DNA from: Roseibacillus persicicus
GTDB lineage: Bacteria > Verrucomicrobiota > Verrucomicrobiia > Verrucomicrobiales > Akkermansiaceae
Length of the DNA: 64,000 nucleotides
NCBI RefSeq assembly: GCF_014651675.1
Contig: NZ_BMXI01000014.1
Location: forward strand, 62,001-126,000
Direction of reading: 5' to 3'
Shown here: positions 19,544 through 27,656 of the stretch, piece by piece
How positions within the stretch are numbered: the stretch's first letter is position 1
Layout: every line of letters starts with the position of its first letter
Program-made: the position numbers and the translations under genes
The notes under the pieces: model-generated
Told to the model about the DNA's origin: nothing
Seen by the model: the letters and a program-made list of their open reading frames with translations, nothing else
Databases searched by the model: none

Positions 19544-20373
19544 TATCGGTTTTAGTTCTTACAAAAAACGAAGAGCGAGATCTACCAGGATGTTTAGAAT
19601 CTGTTGCCTGGTGTGATGATGTTCACGTTTTCGACTCGCTCAGCGATGATGAGACTGTGAATATCGCTGAAAAGTTCGGAGCGAAGGTGACTAGGCGAAA
19701 ATTTACTAACTGGTCGGCGCATCAAAATTGGGGCCTGGCGCATATTTCTTTTAAGCATTCTTGGGTTCTTTATATTGACGCGGACGAACGGGTCTCGGAT
19801 AAACTACGAGAGGCTGCTTTGAAAGTGGCGCAGGTTGATGCGCCTGAAAGTGCCTTTCGGCTTCGTCGTCGGGACTTCTTTGGAGATGGAACATGGCTCA
19901 AGCATGCGCAAATTTCGCCATATTTCCTGCGACTCTTTCGGCCCGAAAAGATGAAGTATGAGCGCCTTGTGAATCCAGTCTCAATCGTCGACGGTCCCAT
20001 TGGCGAGGTGGAGGGATTTCTGGACCATTATCCCTTCAGTAAGGGGATTTCTTTTTGGTTACAGCGGCATATCAAATATTCCGATCTCGAGGCAAAGACG
20101 ATTCTGGAGAATCGTAAAAAGGGTGGAAAGTTTTCACTGGCAAAGGCTTTTACGGCTTCGGATTTTACTGAAAAGCGGTTTCACCAGAAGGAGTTCTTTT
20201 ACCGGTTGCCTGGGCGGCCTTTTATAAAATTTTTCTACATGTTCGCCTTACGTAGAGCATTTCTAGATGGGCGAGCAGGAGTGACTTATTCCGTTCTGCA
20301 GTCAATCTATGAATACTTCATAGTCCTGCGAGAGCGAGAGTTGACGCGGGCTGCCGAAACGGATTCAAAGTGA
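19540..20373 (+). CDS. Glycosyltransferase family 2 protein (WaaE-like)
   Basis: 277 residues. It starts MISVLVLTKNEERDLPGCL, the usual GT-A N-terminus of this group, with the metal-binding DADER near 80 and an acceptor-side region containing RRRDFFGDG. It resembles the LPS core/beta-glucosyltransferase subgroup. The 4-base overlap with the acetyltransferase gene supports translational coupling. Base composition begins to return to the genome norm here, marking the right side of the low-GC core. Confidence 0.87.
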   Translation: MISVLVLTKNEERDLPGCLESVAWCDDVHVFDSLSDDETVNIAEKFGAKVTRRKFTNWSAHQNWGLAHISFKHSWVLYIDADERVSDKLREAALKVAQVDAPESAFRLRRRDFFGDGTWLKHAQISPYFLRLFRPEKMKYERLVNPVSIVDGPIGEVEGFLDHYPFSKGISFWLQRHIKYSDLEAKTILENRKKGGKFSLAKAFTASDFTEKRFHQKEFFYRLPGRPFIKFFYMFALRRAFLDGRAGVTYSVLQSIYEYFIVLRERELTRAAETDSK

Positions 20374-20395
20374 GACACTTTGTTCGATTTAATGG

Positions 20396-22507
20396 ATGAG
20401 AGTTTCGCTTTGCCTCAAAGCAATGAAATTGCGGTTCATCATAGTCTCTCTATGGGTGGGGCTTTGTGTTCCTCTGATTGGGTTTTTGCTTTTGCGATCG
20501 AGTCCTCGGGCGCAAGGCATCGTAATTTTTCCTTCTGAAATAGCCGCTTGGCTCGATAGTCATTGGGATCTACGAACGTGTGTCATGGCGTTGGGGGTCT
20601 CTCTGGTTCCGGCTTTTCTCTTCGTACGAGACTCTCTCCTACGCCGATTGATTCTCGCTGCGCTTTTGCTTTGCTTGTTGCTGGGGGAGTTGGTGCAGAT
20701 CTGGCTCCCTCTTCGAACCTTCTCTTGGATAGATATCGGGTTTTCAGTTTTAGGGGTGGCGGTTGCGGAGTTACTGGCGGTTTTAATGAAGGGGGCAGGA
20801 AGAGCGTGGCAGGGAGAAGGATTTAGGTTGCAGGAGTCGGGCGGCAGGAATCAGGAATCAGGAAATCCGAGTGCGGGCTTTTCTCCTCAGCAGTTAGCGC
20901 AGACCGAAGAAAAATTGACTCCCGACGCCTGTCCGCTGACTCCTTCCTCACAATCACATTCTACACACATGAAAGTCTTAATCTATGGATTGAACTATGC
21001 TCCGGAGTTGACAGGGATTGGGCGCTACACGGGCGAGATGGGGCCTTGGCTCCAGAAGAGTGGGGTCGACGTAAGGGTGGTAACGACGCCTCCTTATTAC
21101 CCTCATTGGAAGATAGCGGATGGTTATCGCAAGTTTTGGTTTCAGAAAGAAGTTGTTGAGGGGGTTCCGGTCTGGCGTTGCCCTTTTTACGTTCCCGCGA
21201 AGCCTACGACCATGAAGCGGTTGGTTCACTTGGGAAGTTTTGCTGTAACCGGGTTCCTAGGCCTCTGGCGGCATTTGCTCTGGCGACCGGATTGGGTCTT
21301 CATGGTGGAGCCGGCGAGTATGACCGTTCCGGGTGGGTTGATTTTTGCCAAAGTGGCAGGTGCGAAGTCATGGTTGCATGTCCAGGACTTTGAGATGGAG
21401 GCGATGTTGGGCTTATCCAAGGAGTTGGACAGCAAGACACAAGACAACAAGACCCAAGACACAAGAGGGGTAGCTGAGAAGGAAGTTGTTGCTGGCGGTG
21501 GTTCGCTGGATTCAAGGAGCGCGGACTTGAGTCCGCCCCAGAGCAAAGGGGAGTTAGTCGATTCGGTGGGGCGGACTGAAGTCCGCGCTTCAGGGGAAGG
21601 GGCTGTGGAGCGAGCTGCCTCCTCCGCTGAAGCCTCGAAGCCCGCAAGAGCTCGCAGACCGTTGGGGTTGCAATTGGCGGCGGGATTGGAGGCTTGGTTG
21701 AAGCGGCGCTTTGACCGGACTTCGTCCATTTCGCGGGTGATGATGGGGAAGCTGGCGGAGCGAGGGATTCCTGAGGAGAAGATTTCTTTTTTCCCGAATT
21801 GGGTTGATATCGATTTCATGTCTCCGGGGGAGCCCAAGCGAAACTTCCGGGAAGAGTGGGGCATCGGGAAGGGTGAGTGTTTCGTGCTCTATTCTGGTAA
21901 CATGGGCCGCAAGCAGGGCTTGGAAATGGTGCTCGAGGTGGCAGAGAGGCTTGAGAAAGAAGAGCGAGTTGCCTCCTCTGCTGAAGCTTCGAAACACGGG
22001 GGGGCTCATGGTCCGCTCTTTCGGTTCGTGATTGTAGGGGAGGGAGCGGCCAAGGAGGAGTTGATGGCGGAGGCGGAAAAGCGGGGGCTGAAGAATATTC
22101 AGTTCCATCCTTTGCAGCCCTACGAGGATCTTCCTGATTTGCTACGTTCTGCTGATGCGCACCTGGTGGTTCAGAAGAAGGGGGCGGCTGATGCGGTCTT
22201 GCCCTCGAAATTGACTTCCATCCTGTCGGTGGGAGGCAATGCCATCATAACCGCGGAGAAGGACACTGAGTTGGGGCGACTGGATGAGAAGTTTCCCGGG
22301 ATGGTTACTCTGATTGAGCCCGAAGATGCCGGAATCCTGACGGACTGTCTCAAAAAGAAGGGAGCCTACTATCGGGAAACGGTCCTGAACGAGCAAGCCC
22401 GGGATTATGCGGAGCGATTCCTGGAGCGGGATGCGGTCCTGGGCCAGGTTCGACTCGAAATGTTGGAGGGATTGGGGAAGAGCGAATCGCTGGTTCCTGC
22501 CTCATAG
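20396..22507 (+). CDS. VanZ-like membrane domain fused in frame to WcaI-like glycosyltransferase
   Basis: 703 residues. Residues 10-135 form a VanZ-like domain with four or so helices and the signature Q-I-W-L-P-L-R-T-F-S-W-I-D. A 55-residue low-complexity linker (about 140-190) encoded by repeat-like DNA follows. A complete GT4 enzyme then starts at Met192 (20969), reading MKVLIYGLNYAPELTGIGRY, as in WcaI of colanic acid synthesis. The GT domain carries two extra in-frame repeat insertions at about 343-422 and 523-539. Translation could also begin at 20969, giving a 512-residue enzyme; in that case the N-terminal part is a separate VanZ-like gene that has lost its stop codon. Confidence 0.8.
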   Translation: MRVSLCLKAMKLRFIIVSLWVGLCVPLIGFLLLRSSPRAQGIVIFPSEIAAWLDSHWDLRTCVMALGVSLVPAFLFVRDSLLRRLILAALLLCLLLGELVQIWLPLRTFSWIDIGFSVLGVAVAELLAVLMKGAGRAWQGEGFRLQESGGRNQESGNPSAGFSPQQLAQTEEKLTPDACPLTPSSQSHSTHMKVLIYGLNYAPELTGIGRYTGEMGPWLQKSGVDVRVVTTPPYYPHWKIADGYRKFWFQKEVVEGVPVWRCPFYVPAKPTTMKRLVHLGSFAVTGFLGLWRHLLWRPDWVFMVEPASMTVPGGLIFAKVAGAKSWLHVQDFEMEAMLGLSKELDSKTQDNKTQDTRGVAEKEVVAGGGSLDSRSADLSPPQSKGELVDSVGRTEVRASGEGAVERAASSAEASKPARARRPLGLQLAAGLEAWLKRRFDRTSSISRVMMGKLAERGIPEEKISFFPNWVDIDFMSPGEPKRNFREEWGIGKGECFVLYSGNMGRKQGLEMVLEVAERLEKEERVASSAEASKHGGAHGPLFRFVIVGEGAAKEELMAEAEKRGLKNIQFHPLQPYEDLPDLLRSADAHLVVQKKGAADAVLPSKLTSILSVGGNAIITAEKDTELGRLDEKFPGMVTLIEPEDAGILTDCLKKKGAYYRETVLNEQARDYAERFLERDAVLGQVRLEMLEGLGKSESLVPAS
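20822..20960 (+). repeat. Heptamer-like mosaic forming the VanZ/WcaI linker
   Basis: Contains GGAATCAGGAATCAGG (period 7). Towards its end, read on the reverse strand, it gives four degenerate 7-base units (GGAGTCA, GCGGACA, GGCGTCG, GGAGTCA). It lies where an intergenic spacer would be expected, yet has no stop codon in the VanZ frame. Confidence 0.6.
21424..21660 (+). repeat. In-frame repeat insertion 1 within the WcaI-like gene
   Basis: Starts with five units of a degenerate heptamer (ACAAGAC, 21432-21467). Two oppositely oriented copies of a palindromic element with core GCGGACTTGAGTCCGC follow (about 21516-21540 and 21567-21592), able to pair over about 23 bases. It ends with a 33-base segment (21608-21640) that recurs at 21962. 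The encoded low-complexity stretch, rich in Ser, Asp, Lys and Glu, lies between conserved parts of the GT-B fold. Confidence 0.75.
21962..21994 (+). repeat. In-frame repeat insertion 2 within the WcaI-like gene
   Basis: Matches 21608-21640 at 29 of 33 positions, in the same reading frame, encoding ERVASSAEASK against ERAASSAEASK. Three of the four differences are synonymous. Confidence 0.8.
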
Positions 22508-22804
22508 TAAGCGCAACTTCATGCAACTTTCTCGGAGGGCGATTTAAAACTTTTCGGCAACTCGCGAAGAAAATTTTTCATTTAGGTTTTCGCATGAATT
22601 CTATTTCTCGTTTTCTATGGGTTTCCCCCACTGAAACTACTCAAAGTCGATTTTTGAATCTTTCTGTAAGATTTGTATTCTGCTCTGTTTCAATAGTTTA
22701 TGGGTTGGTTTTGAATCGTGGGAATAATCTATCAAAAAAACTACAAGGGAGGTCTTGACTTGGCTCACCACTTGCTTAAAGAACCTGCGCGCTCGCATCG
22801 CATT
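22508..22804. other. AT-rich intergenic region before the small secreted protein gene
   Basis: About 300 bases without a credible gene. The sequence TTGACT at about 22756 followed 17 bases later by an AT-rich hexamer, some 25 bases before the next start, is a possible sigma-70 promoter. The frame running upstream from the next gene has no signal peptide and is not supported. Confidence 0.35.
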
Positions 22805-23173
22805 ATGAAAACAACAACACTTATTCAACTGACTCTCATCGCCGCGGCTATCGCACAGCCGCTTCACGCTGAGTCCAAATCATCATCCCTTCTGGTGGGT
22901 AAAACCTTGCGGGTTGCCAGTCAGGCTGGGAAGCAACCCGAAGCCAAGGCCGGTAATACCAAGGGACCTCTGGTTACTCCAGCGGAACCCTTTGGCGAGA
23001 CTGCAACCACCGAAGAGTTGATTCAAAAGGCTATGGAATCTGAGCAGGCCACAACGGTCTACGTGCAGCAAGTGAGCAATGCTCTGGATACCTTGGCGTC
23101 AGGTGGCACCGTGAGCTTGGATGCATTCCGCACCAACTTCCGGGATGCGCTCAATGCCTTCTTCGGTCTCTAA
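22805..23173 (+). CDS. Small secreted protein of unknown function
   Basis: 122 residues from the ATG that places a signal peptide at the N-terminus (MKTTTLIQLTLIAAAIAQPLHA, split after the final Ala). The mature part of about 100 residues is hydrophilic, without Cys, and has a helical C-terminal half ending in FRDALNAFFGL. I recognise no family. It lies alone between the glycosyltransferase cluster and the initiating transferase and is followed by an 11-bp-stem hairpin, so it is probably its own transcription unit and a periplasmic or matrix component. Confidence 0.65.
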   Translation: MKTTTLIQLTLIAAAIAQPLHAESKSSSLLVGKTLRVASQAGKQPEAKAGNTKGPLVTPAEPFGETATTEELIQKAMESEQATTVYVQQVSNALDTLASGGTVSLDAFRTNFRDALNAFFGL

Positions 23174-23253
23174 TTTGCCATTCCACTTTCAATAGTCTGT
23201 CTACGACAGGCTTCTTGGATTGGTAGTCTATCCAATCTCAATTCTTACAGTTT

Positions 23254-23284
23254 CCAGCAAAGGGTCGTTGTGGCCCTTTGCTGG
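23254..23284 (+). terminator. Strong hairpin, probable transcript end after the small secreted protein gene
   Basis: CCAGCAAAGGG pairs perfectly with CCCTTTGCTGG around a 9-base loop. No T-run follows, so it may be an RNA-stability or regulatory hairpin. It overlaps the upstream extension of the next reading frame, supporting the start chosen at 23353. Confidence 0.5.
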
Positions 23285-23352
23285 GAGCTTGTCCAATCTT
23301 GCGGCTATCGTTCTGCCCCCAGGTAGTCGCAGTTCAACATAGAATCAACGTT

Positions 23353-24729
23353 ATGGTTTCCAATCGCGAATCCAATCTCTATCAAGCGCACATCATCGGG
23401 CAGGCAATCATCATTGTTGCGCTGTATCTTCTAGTCTTGGCTCTGGTTCTGGGCGTGGCCTATGAGCAGAACATTCCGACTTCCTCCTATCTGAAGTATC
23501 TGGGGGTCATCTTTGGAGCATTCCTTTTTGAAGCGGTTGGGCGGCCGGGGCATCTCCGCTTTGCGATGAGTCAATCGCGCCGAGTGGCTTGGCGGGTCAC
23601 CGTTCGACAGGCTTCGGTGATGTCGATCGCGCTCCTTGTCTTTCTGGTCTTTTCCCGGGATGTCAGGATTTCGAGAGGTTTTCTCGCAATCTATACCATC
23701 ACCGCATTGGTGGCGGTGTTTCTCACCAATCGTTTCGTCTTCCGAAAGATGATCGACTACCTGACCAAGCGGTCGGCTTCCTGGTCATTGCGAACGGTTG
23801 TCCTGGGGCCTGAAGAATGGAGCGAGTCCGTTATCGCCAAGATGACCCGTTCCAATTGTGCCTTCTCGGTCGATAATGTGATTCATATTGGTCGTTACGC
23901 CACGGTAGAAGAGATTCGGGAAAAATTGGATGGGCTTCCCATCGATCTCCTGGTGGCTTCGGCCTACCATCTCCGTCCGGAAGTGAGTGCCTATCTTATT
24001 TCGCGAGGAGAGCGTCGCGGCTATCGCACTTGGTTACCGCTTGAATTGTCCCGCTGCAAAGATCGAAAATTTGTGGTGGAGAGGGTGGGAGACATTCAGA
24101 TGCTGACTCCTCCACCGACTCCGTTGGAGAACACTTTCAATGTCTTTGCGAAGTCGATTTTCGATAAGACCGTTGCTCTCTTCGTGGTGCTCTTTGTTTT
24201 GCCTCCCATGATTGTGTTCGTTTGGGTCTTGCAAAGAATCTATTCGCCTGGACCTCTTTTCTTTGTGCAGGAGAGAGTGGGCGCCTATAACCAAACATTT
24301 AAGATTTTCAAGTTTAGGTCCATGAAGGTCTTGAATGATGACGAGGCCCGTCAAGCGACCTCTGATGATGACCGTTTCTATCCCGGAGCCAGTCTACTCC
24401 GTAAGACGAGTATTGATGAGTTCCCCCAGTTTCTAAATGTTTTGATGGGGCAGATGAGTGTGGTGGGACCACGTCCCCACATGCTGAAACATGAAGACGA
24501 CTTTCAGGAGCATTTCGAGCGATATGGTGTTCGCCGCAGTGTGAAGCCCGGGGTGACGGGGCTGGCCCAGGTGAAGGGATTTCGGGGGGAAATCAACGAT
24601 TCCAAGGATATTCGCAACCGGGCTCGGCATGATATTCTGTACATCCAGAGTTGGAGTTTCTTTTTAGATATTCGAATTATTTTGGGCACTCTGCTTTCAG
24701 TGGTGAAGCCTCACTCAACAGCTTATTAG
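23353..24729 (+). CDS. Polyprenyl-phosphate sugar-1-phosphate transferase (WbaP/WcaJ family)
   Basis: 458 residues from the first ATG; a TTG-started frame reaches 23278 through a hairpin and is less likely. Four N-terminal membrane helices (about 15-125) and a CoA-binding-like region are followed by a fifth helix near 270 and the bacterial sugar transferase domain. That domain contains FKFRSM, LRKTSIDEFPQFLNVL, MSVVGPRPH and the CKPG-like KPGVTGLAQV. Such enzymes start repeat-unit assembly by loading a sugar phosphate onto undecaprenyl phosphate in the inner membrane. This is the only initiating enzyme seen in the locus. The transferred sugar (Glc or Gal) is not resolved. Confidence 0.92.
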   Translation: MVSNRESNLYQAHIIGQAIIIVALYLLVLALVLGVAYEQNIPTSSYLKYLGVIFGAFLFEAVGRPGHLRFAMSQSRRVAWRVTVRQASVMSIALLVFLVFSRDVRISRGFLAIYTITALVAVFLTNRFVFRKMIDYLTKRSASWSLRTVVLGPEEWSESVIAKMTRSNCAFSVDNVIHIGRYATVEEIREKLDGLPIDLLVASAYHLRPEVSAYLISRGERRGYRTWLPLELSRCKDRKFVVERVGDIQMLTPPPTPLENTFNVFAKSIFDKTVALFVVLFVLPPMIVFVWVLQRIYSPGPLFFVQERVGAYNQTFKIFKFRSMKVLNDDEARQATSDDDRFYPGASLLRKTSIDEFPQFLNVLMGQMSVVGPRPHMLKHEDDFQEHFERYGVRRSVKPGVTGLAQVKGFRGEINDSKDIRNRARHDILYIQSWSFFLDIRIILGTLLSVVKPHSTAY

Positions 24730-24930
24730 AAGATGTCCAGGCTGAGTTTGAATGACTTGTGAAACAATTGATTCAAGTGGAAAAGGTTAACCGAGTTTTC
24801 ACTTTCATTATGAACATTCTCTAACTTAGGATGACCGCGCCAGAGAGATTCTGTTTTGGGATGAAACCTGCTTGCGGTTTAATAGTGGTGAAAATTTCTG
24901 CGCTTAAAATAATCTAACAACAACAATCCG

Positions 24931-25575
24931 ATGAAATTCAATAATATACATAAAGTGCGTTCTCTCAGTATGCGCACTTCTCTGTTCCTGGCCGTCTGTT
25001 CGGTGGCAGGAACCAACATGGGTGAAGGAGCCCTTGTATCAGTGGGAGGGGATTCGCTCACCAGTTCGACAACGGTTGCGAATAGTGTCACCTTCGACCT
25101 CGATGGTGATACCAATAACGACCTACTTCTCGCATTTTTCGGTCAAGGTAATTTGATTGGTCGAGGGTTGGGAACGGCATCCTTTGCGGGAGCCCTTGAC
25201 GCGGGGAACTTCATTGTGACCGCCTATGATGCTTCCTCTGGATTTACCATTGGACCAGCTACGACCTTTGGTGGCAATGACTCCGGGACTCCGTCTTTTG
25301 GTGATTTTGCAACGGAGTCGTCTCCGCTTGGAGAATGGGCAGGTGGTGAAGATGCCTACTTTGGATTCGTTTTCCAGATTGCCGGTGAGGATCACTACGG
25401 CTACGGACGTTTGGCCTACAACCCGACTGAAACGCCCGACACCAGCTCGTTAAACGTCAGTGAATTGGTTTATGAAAGCACTCCCGGGACTGCTGTGACC
25501 GTTGTCCCCGAACCGTCCGCGGTGCTCTTGGGTGGGCTTGGTTTTTTTGGGATGCTTTTGCGTCGCAAGCGCTAA
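24931..25575 (+). CDS. PEP-CTERM sorting domain-containing surface protein
   Basis: 214 residues. A signal peptide-like N-terminus ends near residue 33. The mature region is Gly/Thr/Asp-rich. The C-terminus is VVPEPSAVLLGGLGFFGMLLRRKR-like: a PEP motif, a membrane helix and an Arg-rich end. This tripartite signal is processed by an exosortase, an inner-membrane Cys protease often linked to exopolysaccharide loci. No exosortase gene is present in this window. An AACAACAACAA leader lies just ahead of the start, as before wza. The protein is probably exported into the polysaccharide matrix. Confidence 0.88.
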   Translation: MKFNNIHKVRSLSMRTSLFLAVCSVAGTNMGEGALVSVGGDSLTSSTTVANSVTFDLDGDTNNDLLLAFFGQGNLIGRGLGTASFAGALDAGNFIVTAYDASSGFTIGPATTFGGNDSGTPSFGDFATESSPLGEWAGGEDAYFGFVFQIAGEDHYGYGRLAYNPTETPDTSSLNVSELVYESTPGTAVTVVPEPSAVLLGGLGFFGMLLRRKR

Positions 25576-25666
25576 GTTTCACGAGATAGTTATCAGTAGG
25601 GGAAGAGGGTTCTTTCTCCTTTGATCACTCATCAGGACTCTTTTTTGCCGAGTTCAAATTGTTCAG

Positions 25667-25720
25667 TCCGTGAATGACAAAGTTTTGCCTGAGGCAAAGC
25701 TTTTCATTCACGGATTTTTT
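25667..25720 (+). terminator. Long-stem terminator after the PEP-CTERM gene
   Basis: TCCGTGAATGA...TTTGCC pairs with GGCAAA...CATTCACGGA over about 22 bases, with one small bulge, a three-base loop and a following run of six T. The remaining 216 bases up to the next gene contain a GAGTGA/TCACTC repeat (25758-25778) and no credible gene. Confidence 0.9.
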
Positions 25721-25936
25721 CTAGGCGTTGGGGAAGTTAAGGGAGATGTGTGGCTTGGAGTGACGAATGAAGTCACTCAAAGGGGTGAGGAGAAAGAGGG
25801 GAGGGAGAGGTCGTTTCGGGTTTCAAAGGCGCCCGCTCTGTTTGTGGAGGAAACTGCTCGGAGAGGCAGATTGTCTTGTCGCCCGAAGGCGTGTTTTTCA
25901 GTGGGTTCGTGTCAGTTGCTTTATTGATTTTAATAG

Positions 25937-27370
25937 ATGTATAGGAAAAGAAATCAGGTTTGTTTGGGGTTGTTTGCGTTCGCCCTTGCTTGGGCGGTGT
26001 TCATGTTTGGCTCGGTAACGGGAGGGCCTCGTGTTATTGCCGGCATCTTGGCGGGTATGACCGGTTTGGTTACACTCTGTCTTCTCGAGAAAGAGCGGAA
26101 GATGCCTCCAGTTCCGATCATTTTGTGGGTCTGCATCTTCGTTCTCGTGGTTTTCGGGTGGTATATGACCATCAACGCACGGGCGGATCACTCGATGGCC
26201 CTTTGGATTTTTGTTCCGGTGGAAGGACGGCCTTTGAATTTCGATTGGGCCCCGGGAAGTGTGGCTCTTTCGAGTAGTCTTCGGGTCGTAGTTGAAGTCA
26301 CACTGATCATGATAGCGTTGGTGGCGGCGGTGAGAACGGCCGAGTCCGGTGCCTGGCGGGCGGTATTGAAAACGATCGCAATCCTTGGGGCTCTGGTTGC
26401 GCTTACCGGTTTTCTTCACAAGGCTCTGGGTGCCCGTACGGTTTGGTGGATCGATGATGAACTTTCGCGAGCGGGATTCTTTTTCGCTCCCTTTGTCTAT
26501 CACGCCAATGCGGGTGCTTTCCTCAATCTTTGTCTGCCGATTGCAATCGCGTTGAGTCTTTCGGAAGGGGATTCCAAGAAGGGGCGTTCCTGGGCGATGG
26601 TTTGGATGCTGATTTCTGTTCTGCTGATCGCGGCAGTCTTTGCTACTGCCTCGAAAGGGGCGATGGCGATTCTCGTGGTGCTGCTTCCCTTTATCTTCGT
26701 ATTGAACTTCAAACGCATGGCGGTGGTGGTGGGAGGCTTCTTCTTGGATCGGCGCCGCAGGGTCGAGAGAATGGCATTCGTGGTGATCCTCTGGATGACG
26801 GGGATCGTCTTCGTTGCGCTTGGGATCGAATCATCACTTGACCGCCTGGATGAGTTCATGAGTCGCTTTGATGACGACCAACGGGAATCTCTCAACGGCC
26901 GAGTCCCGATGATGCAATTGATGTTGCGGATGATTCGGCCGGACGAGGGGAGCTGGCATGGATTTGGGCCGGGCTCTTTTCCTCATTTGGTTCCTTATTT
27001 CACGGCGACTCAGGAAACTGGCGAGAAAGCAGTTTTGTCCGGACGCTGGTTGCACGGACACAGCGATCCTTTGCAGACCATTGTGGAGTGGGGCTACCTC
27101 GGAGCAGCAGCTTGGTTTCTGATTGGAGTGGGAGCAGTCTTCTGTGCGATCTATCTGCTCAAGGGGTCAAAGGTGAGTCGGCAAGACCTGCCTCTCGTGC
27201 GCGGGATGATTGTGGCTCTCGTGATGGTCGGCTTGCATTCCTGCGTGGACTTCCCGCTCTCGCTGCTTTCCATCCAGCTGGTTGCCTTGCTGATGTGCGG
27301 AATCTGCTGGGGTTTGTTTGGGGTTTACCGTCGGGAGAGGAAGAAGGAGAAGGCTCTTGCGGGTGAGTGA
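25937..27370 (+). CDS. O-antigen ligase/polymerase superfamily membrane protein
   Basis: 477 residues with roughly ten to twelve membrane helices. The large periplasmic loop between about 295 and 370 contains RWLHGHSDPLQTIVEWG, which matches the H-x-H/N-D-x-L-Q-x-x-x-E-x-G region of the Wzy_C/O-antigen ligase domain. It could ligate finished chains to an anchor or be a second polymerase. Base composition is that of the host genome, unlike the low-GC homologue at 16602. It follows the PEP-CTERM terminator and so has its own promoter. Confidence 0.85.
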   Translation: MYRKRNQVCLGLFAFALAWAVFMFGSVTGGPRVIAGILAGMTGLVTLCLLEKERKMPPVPIILWVCIFVLVVFGWYMTINARADHSMALWIFVPVEGRPLNFDWAPGSVALSSSLRVVVEVTLIMIALVAAVRTAESGAWRAVLKTIAILGALVALTGFLHKALGARTVWWIDDELSRAGFFFAPFVYHANAGAFLNLCLPIAIALSLSEGDSKKGRSWAMVWMLISVLLIAAVFATASKGAMAILVVLLPFIFVLNFKRMAVVVGGFFLDRRRRVERMAFVVILWMTGIVFVALGIESSLDRLDEFMSRFDDDQRESLNGRVPMMQLMLRMIRPDEGSWHGFGPGSFPHLVPYFTATQETGEKAVLSGRWLHGHSDPLQTIVEWGYLGAAAWFLIGVGAVFCAIYLLKGSKVSRQDLPLVRGMIVALVMVGLHSCVDFPLSLLSIQLVALLMCGICWGLFGVYRRERKKEKALAGE

Positions 27371-27490
27371 GGGCCGGGGTTGTTTGGGTGGTGAGCGGAA
27401 CGTTTTTAGGGGAGGCTTTTTGGGAAGGGTGATTGGGCTTTTTGACGCAGAGGCTCGGAGACGCGGAAGGAGCGCGGAGCCTTTTTTGGA

Positions 27491-27616
27491 CCAGGATGGA
27501 TGGGATGGATGGGATGGATGGGATTTCTTTTGAGACTGAAGGGATTGTTATTGCTTCAGTTGAGAGAGTAGGCAGTTCAGGCAACTGAATCCTATTTATC
27601 CTATCCATCTTGGTCC
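27491..27616 (+). repeat. Minisatellite ATGGATGGG with a degenerate inverted copy
   Basis: Three to four copies of a 9-base unit (about 27496-27528) within GGACCAGGATGG...GGGATT. A degenerate reverse complement (AATCCTATTTATCCTATCC...TTGGTCCTC, about 27587-27620) lies about 60 bases downstream, so the pair could form a long imperfect hairpin. The preceding GACGCAGAGGCTCGGAGACG belongs to the repeat type also seen at 28876. Confidence 0.65.
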
Positions 27617-27632
27617 TCTCTTCAGAGACCGG

Positions 27633-27656
27633 GGCTCCCTGACGGGGGCCTTTTTT
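27633..27656 (+). terminator. Rho-independent terminator, rightward
   Basis: GGCTCCC and GGGGGCC pair around a TGAC loop, followed by six T. It would stop transcripts from the O-antigen-ligase-like gene before they run into the opposing glycosyltransferase gene, whose stop codon it touches. Confidence 0.75.

Noticed and set aside
25670-25927. 85-residue frame after the PEP-CTERM gene
   Set aside because: It starts inside a strong terminator hairpin and has no family features.
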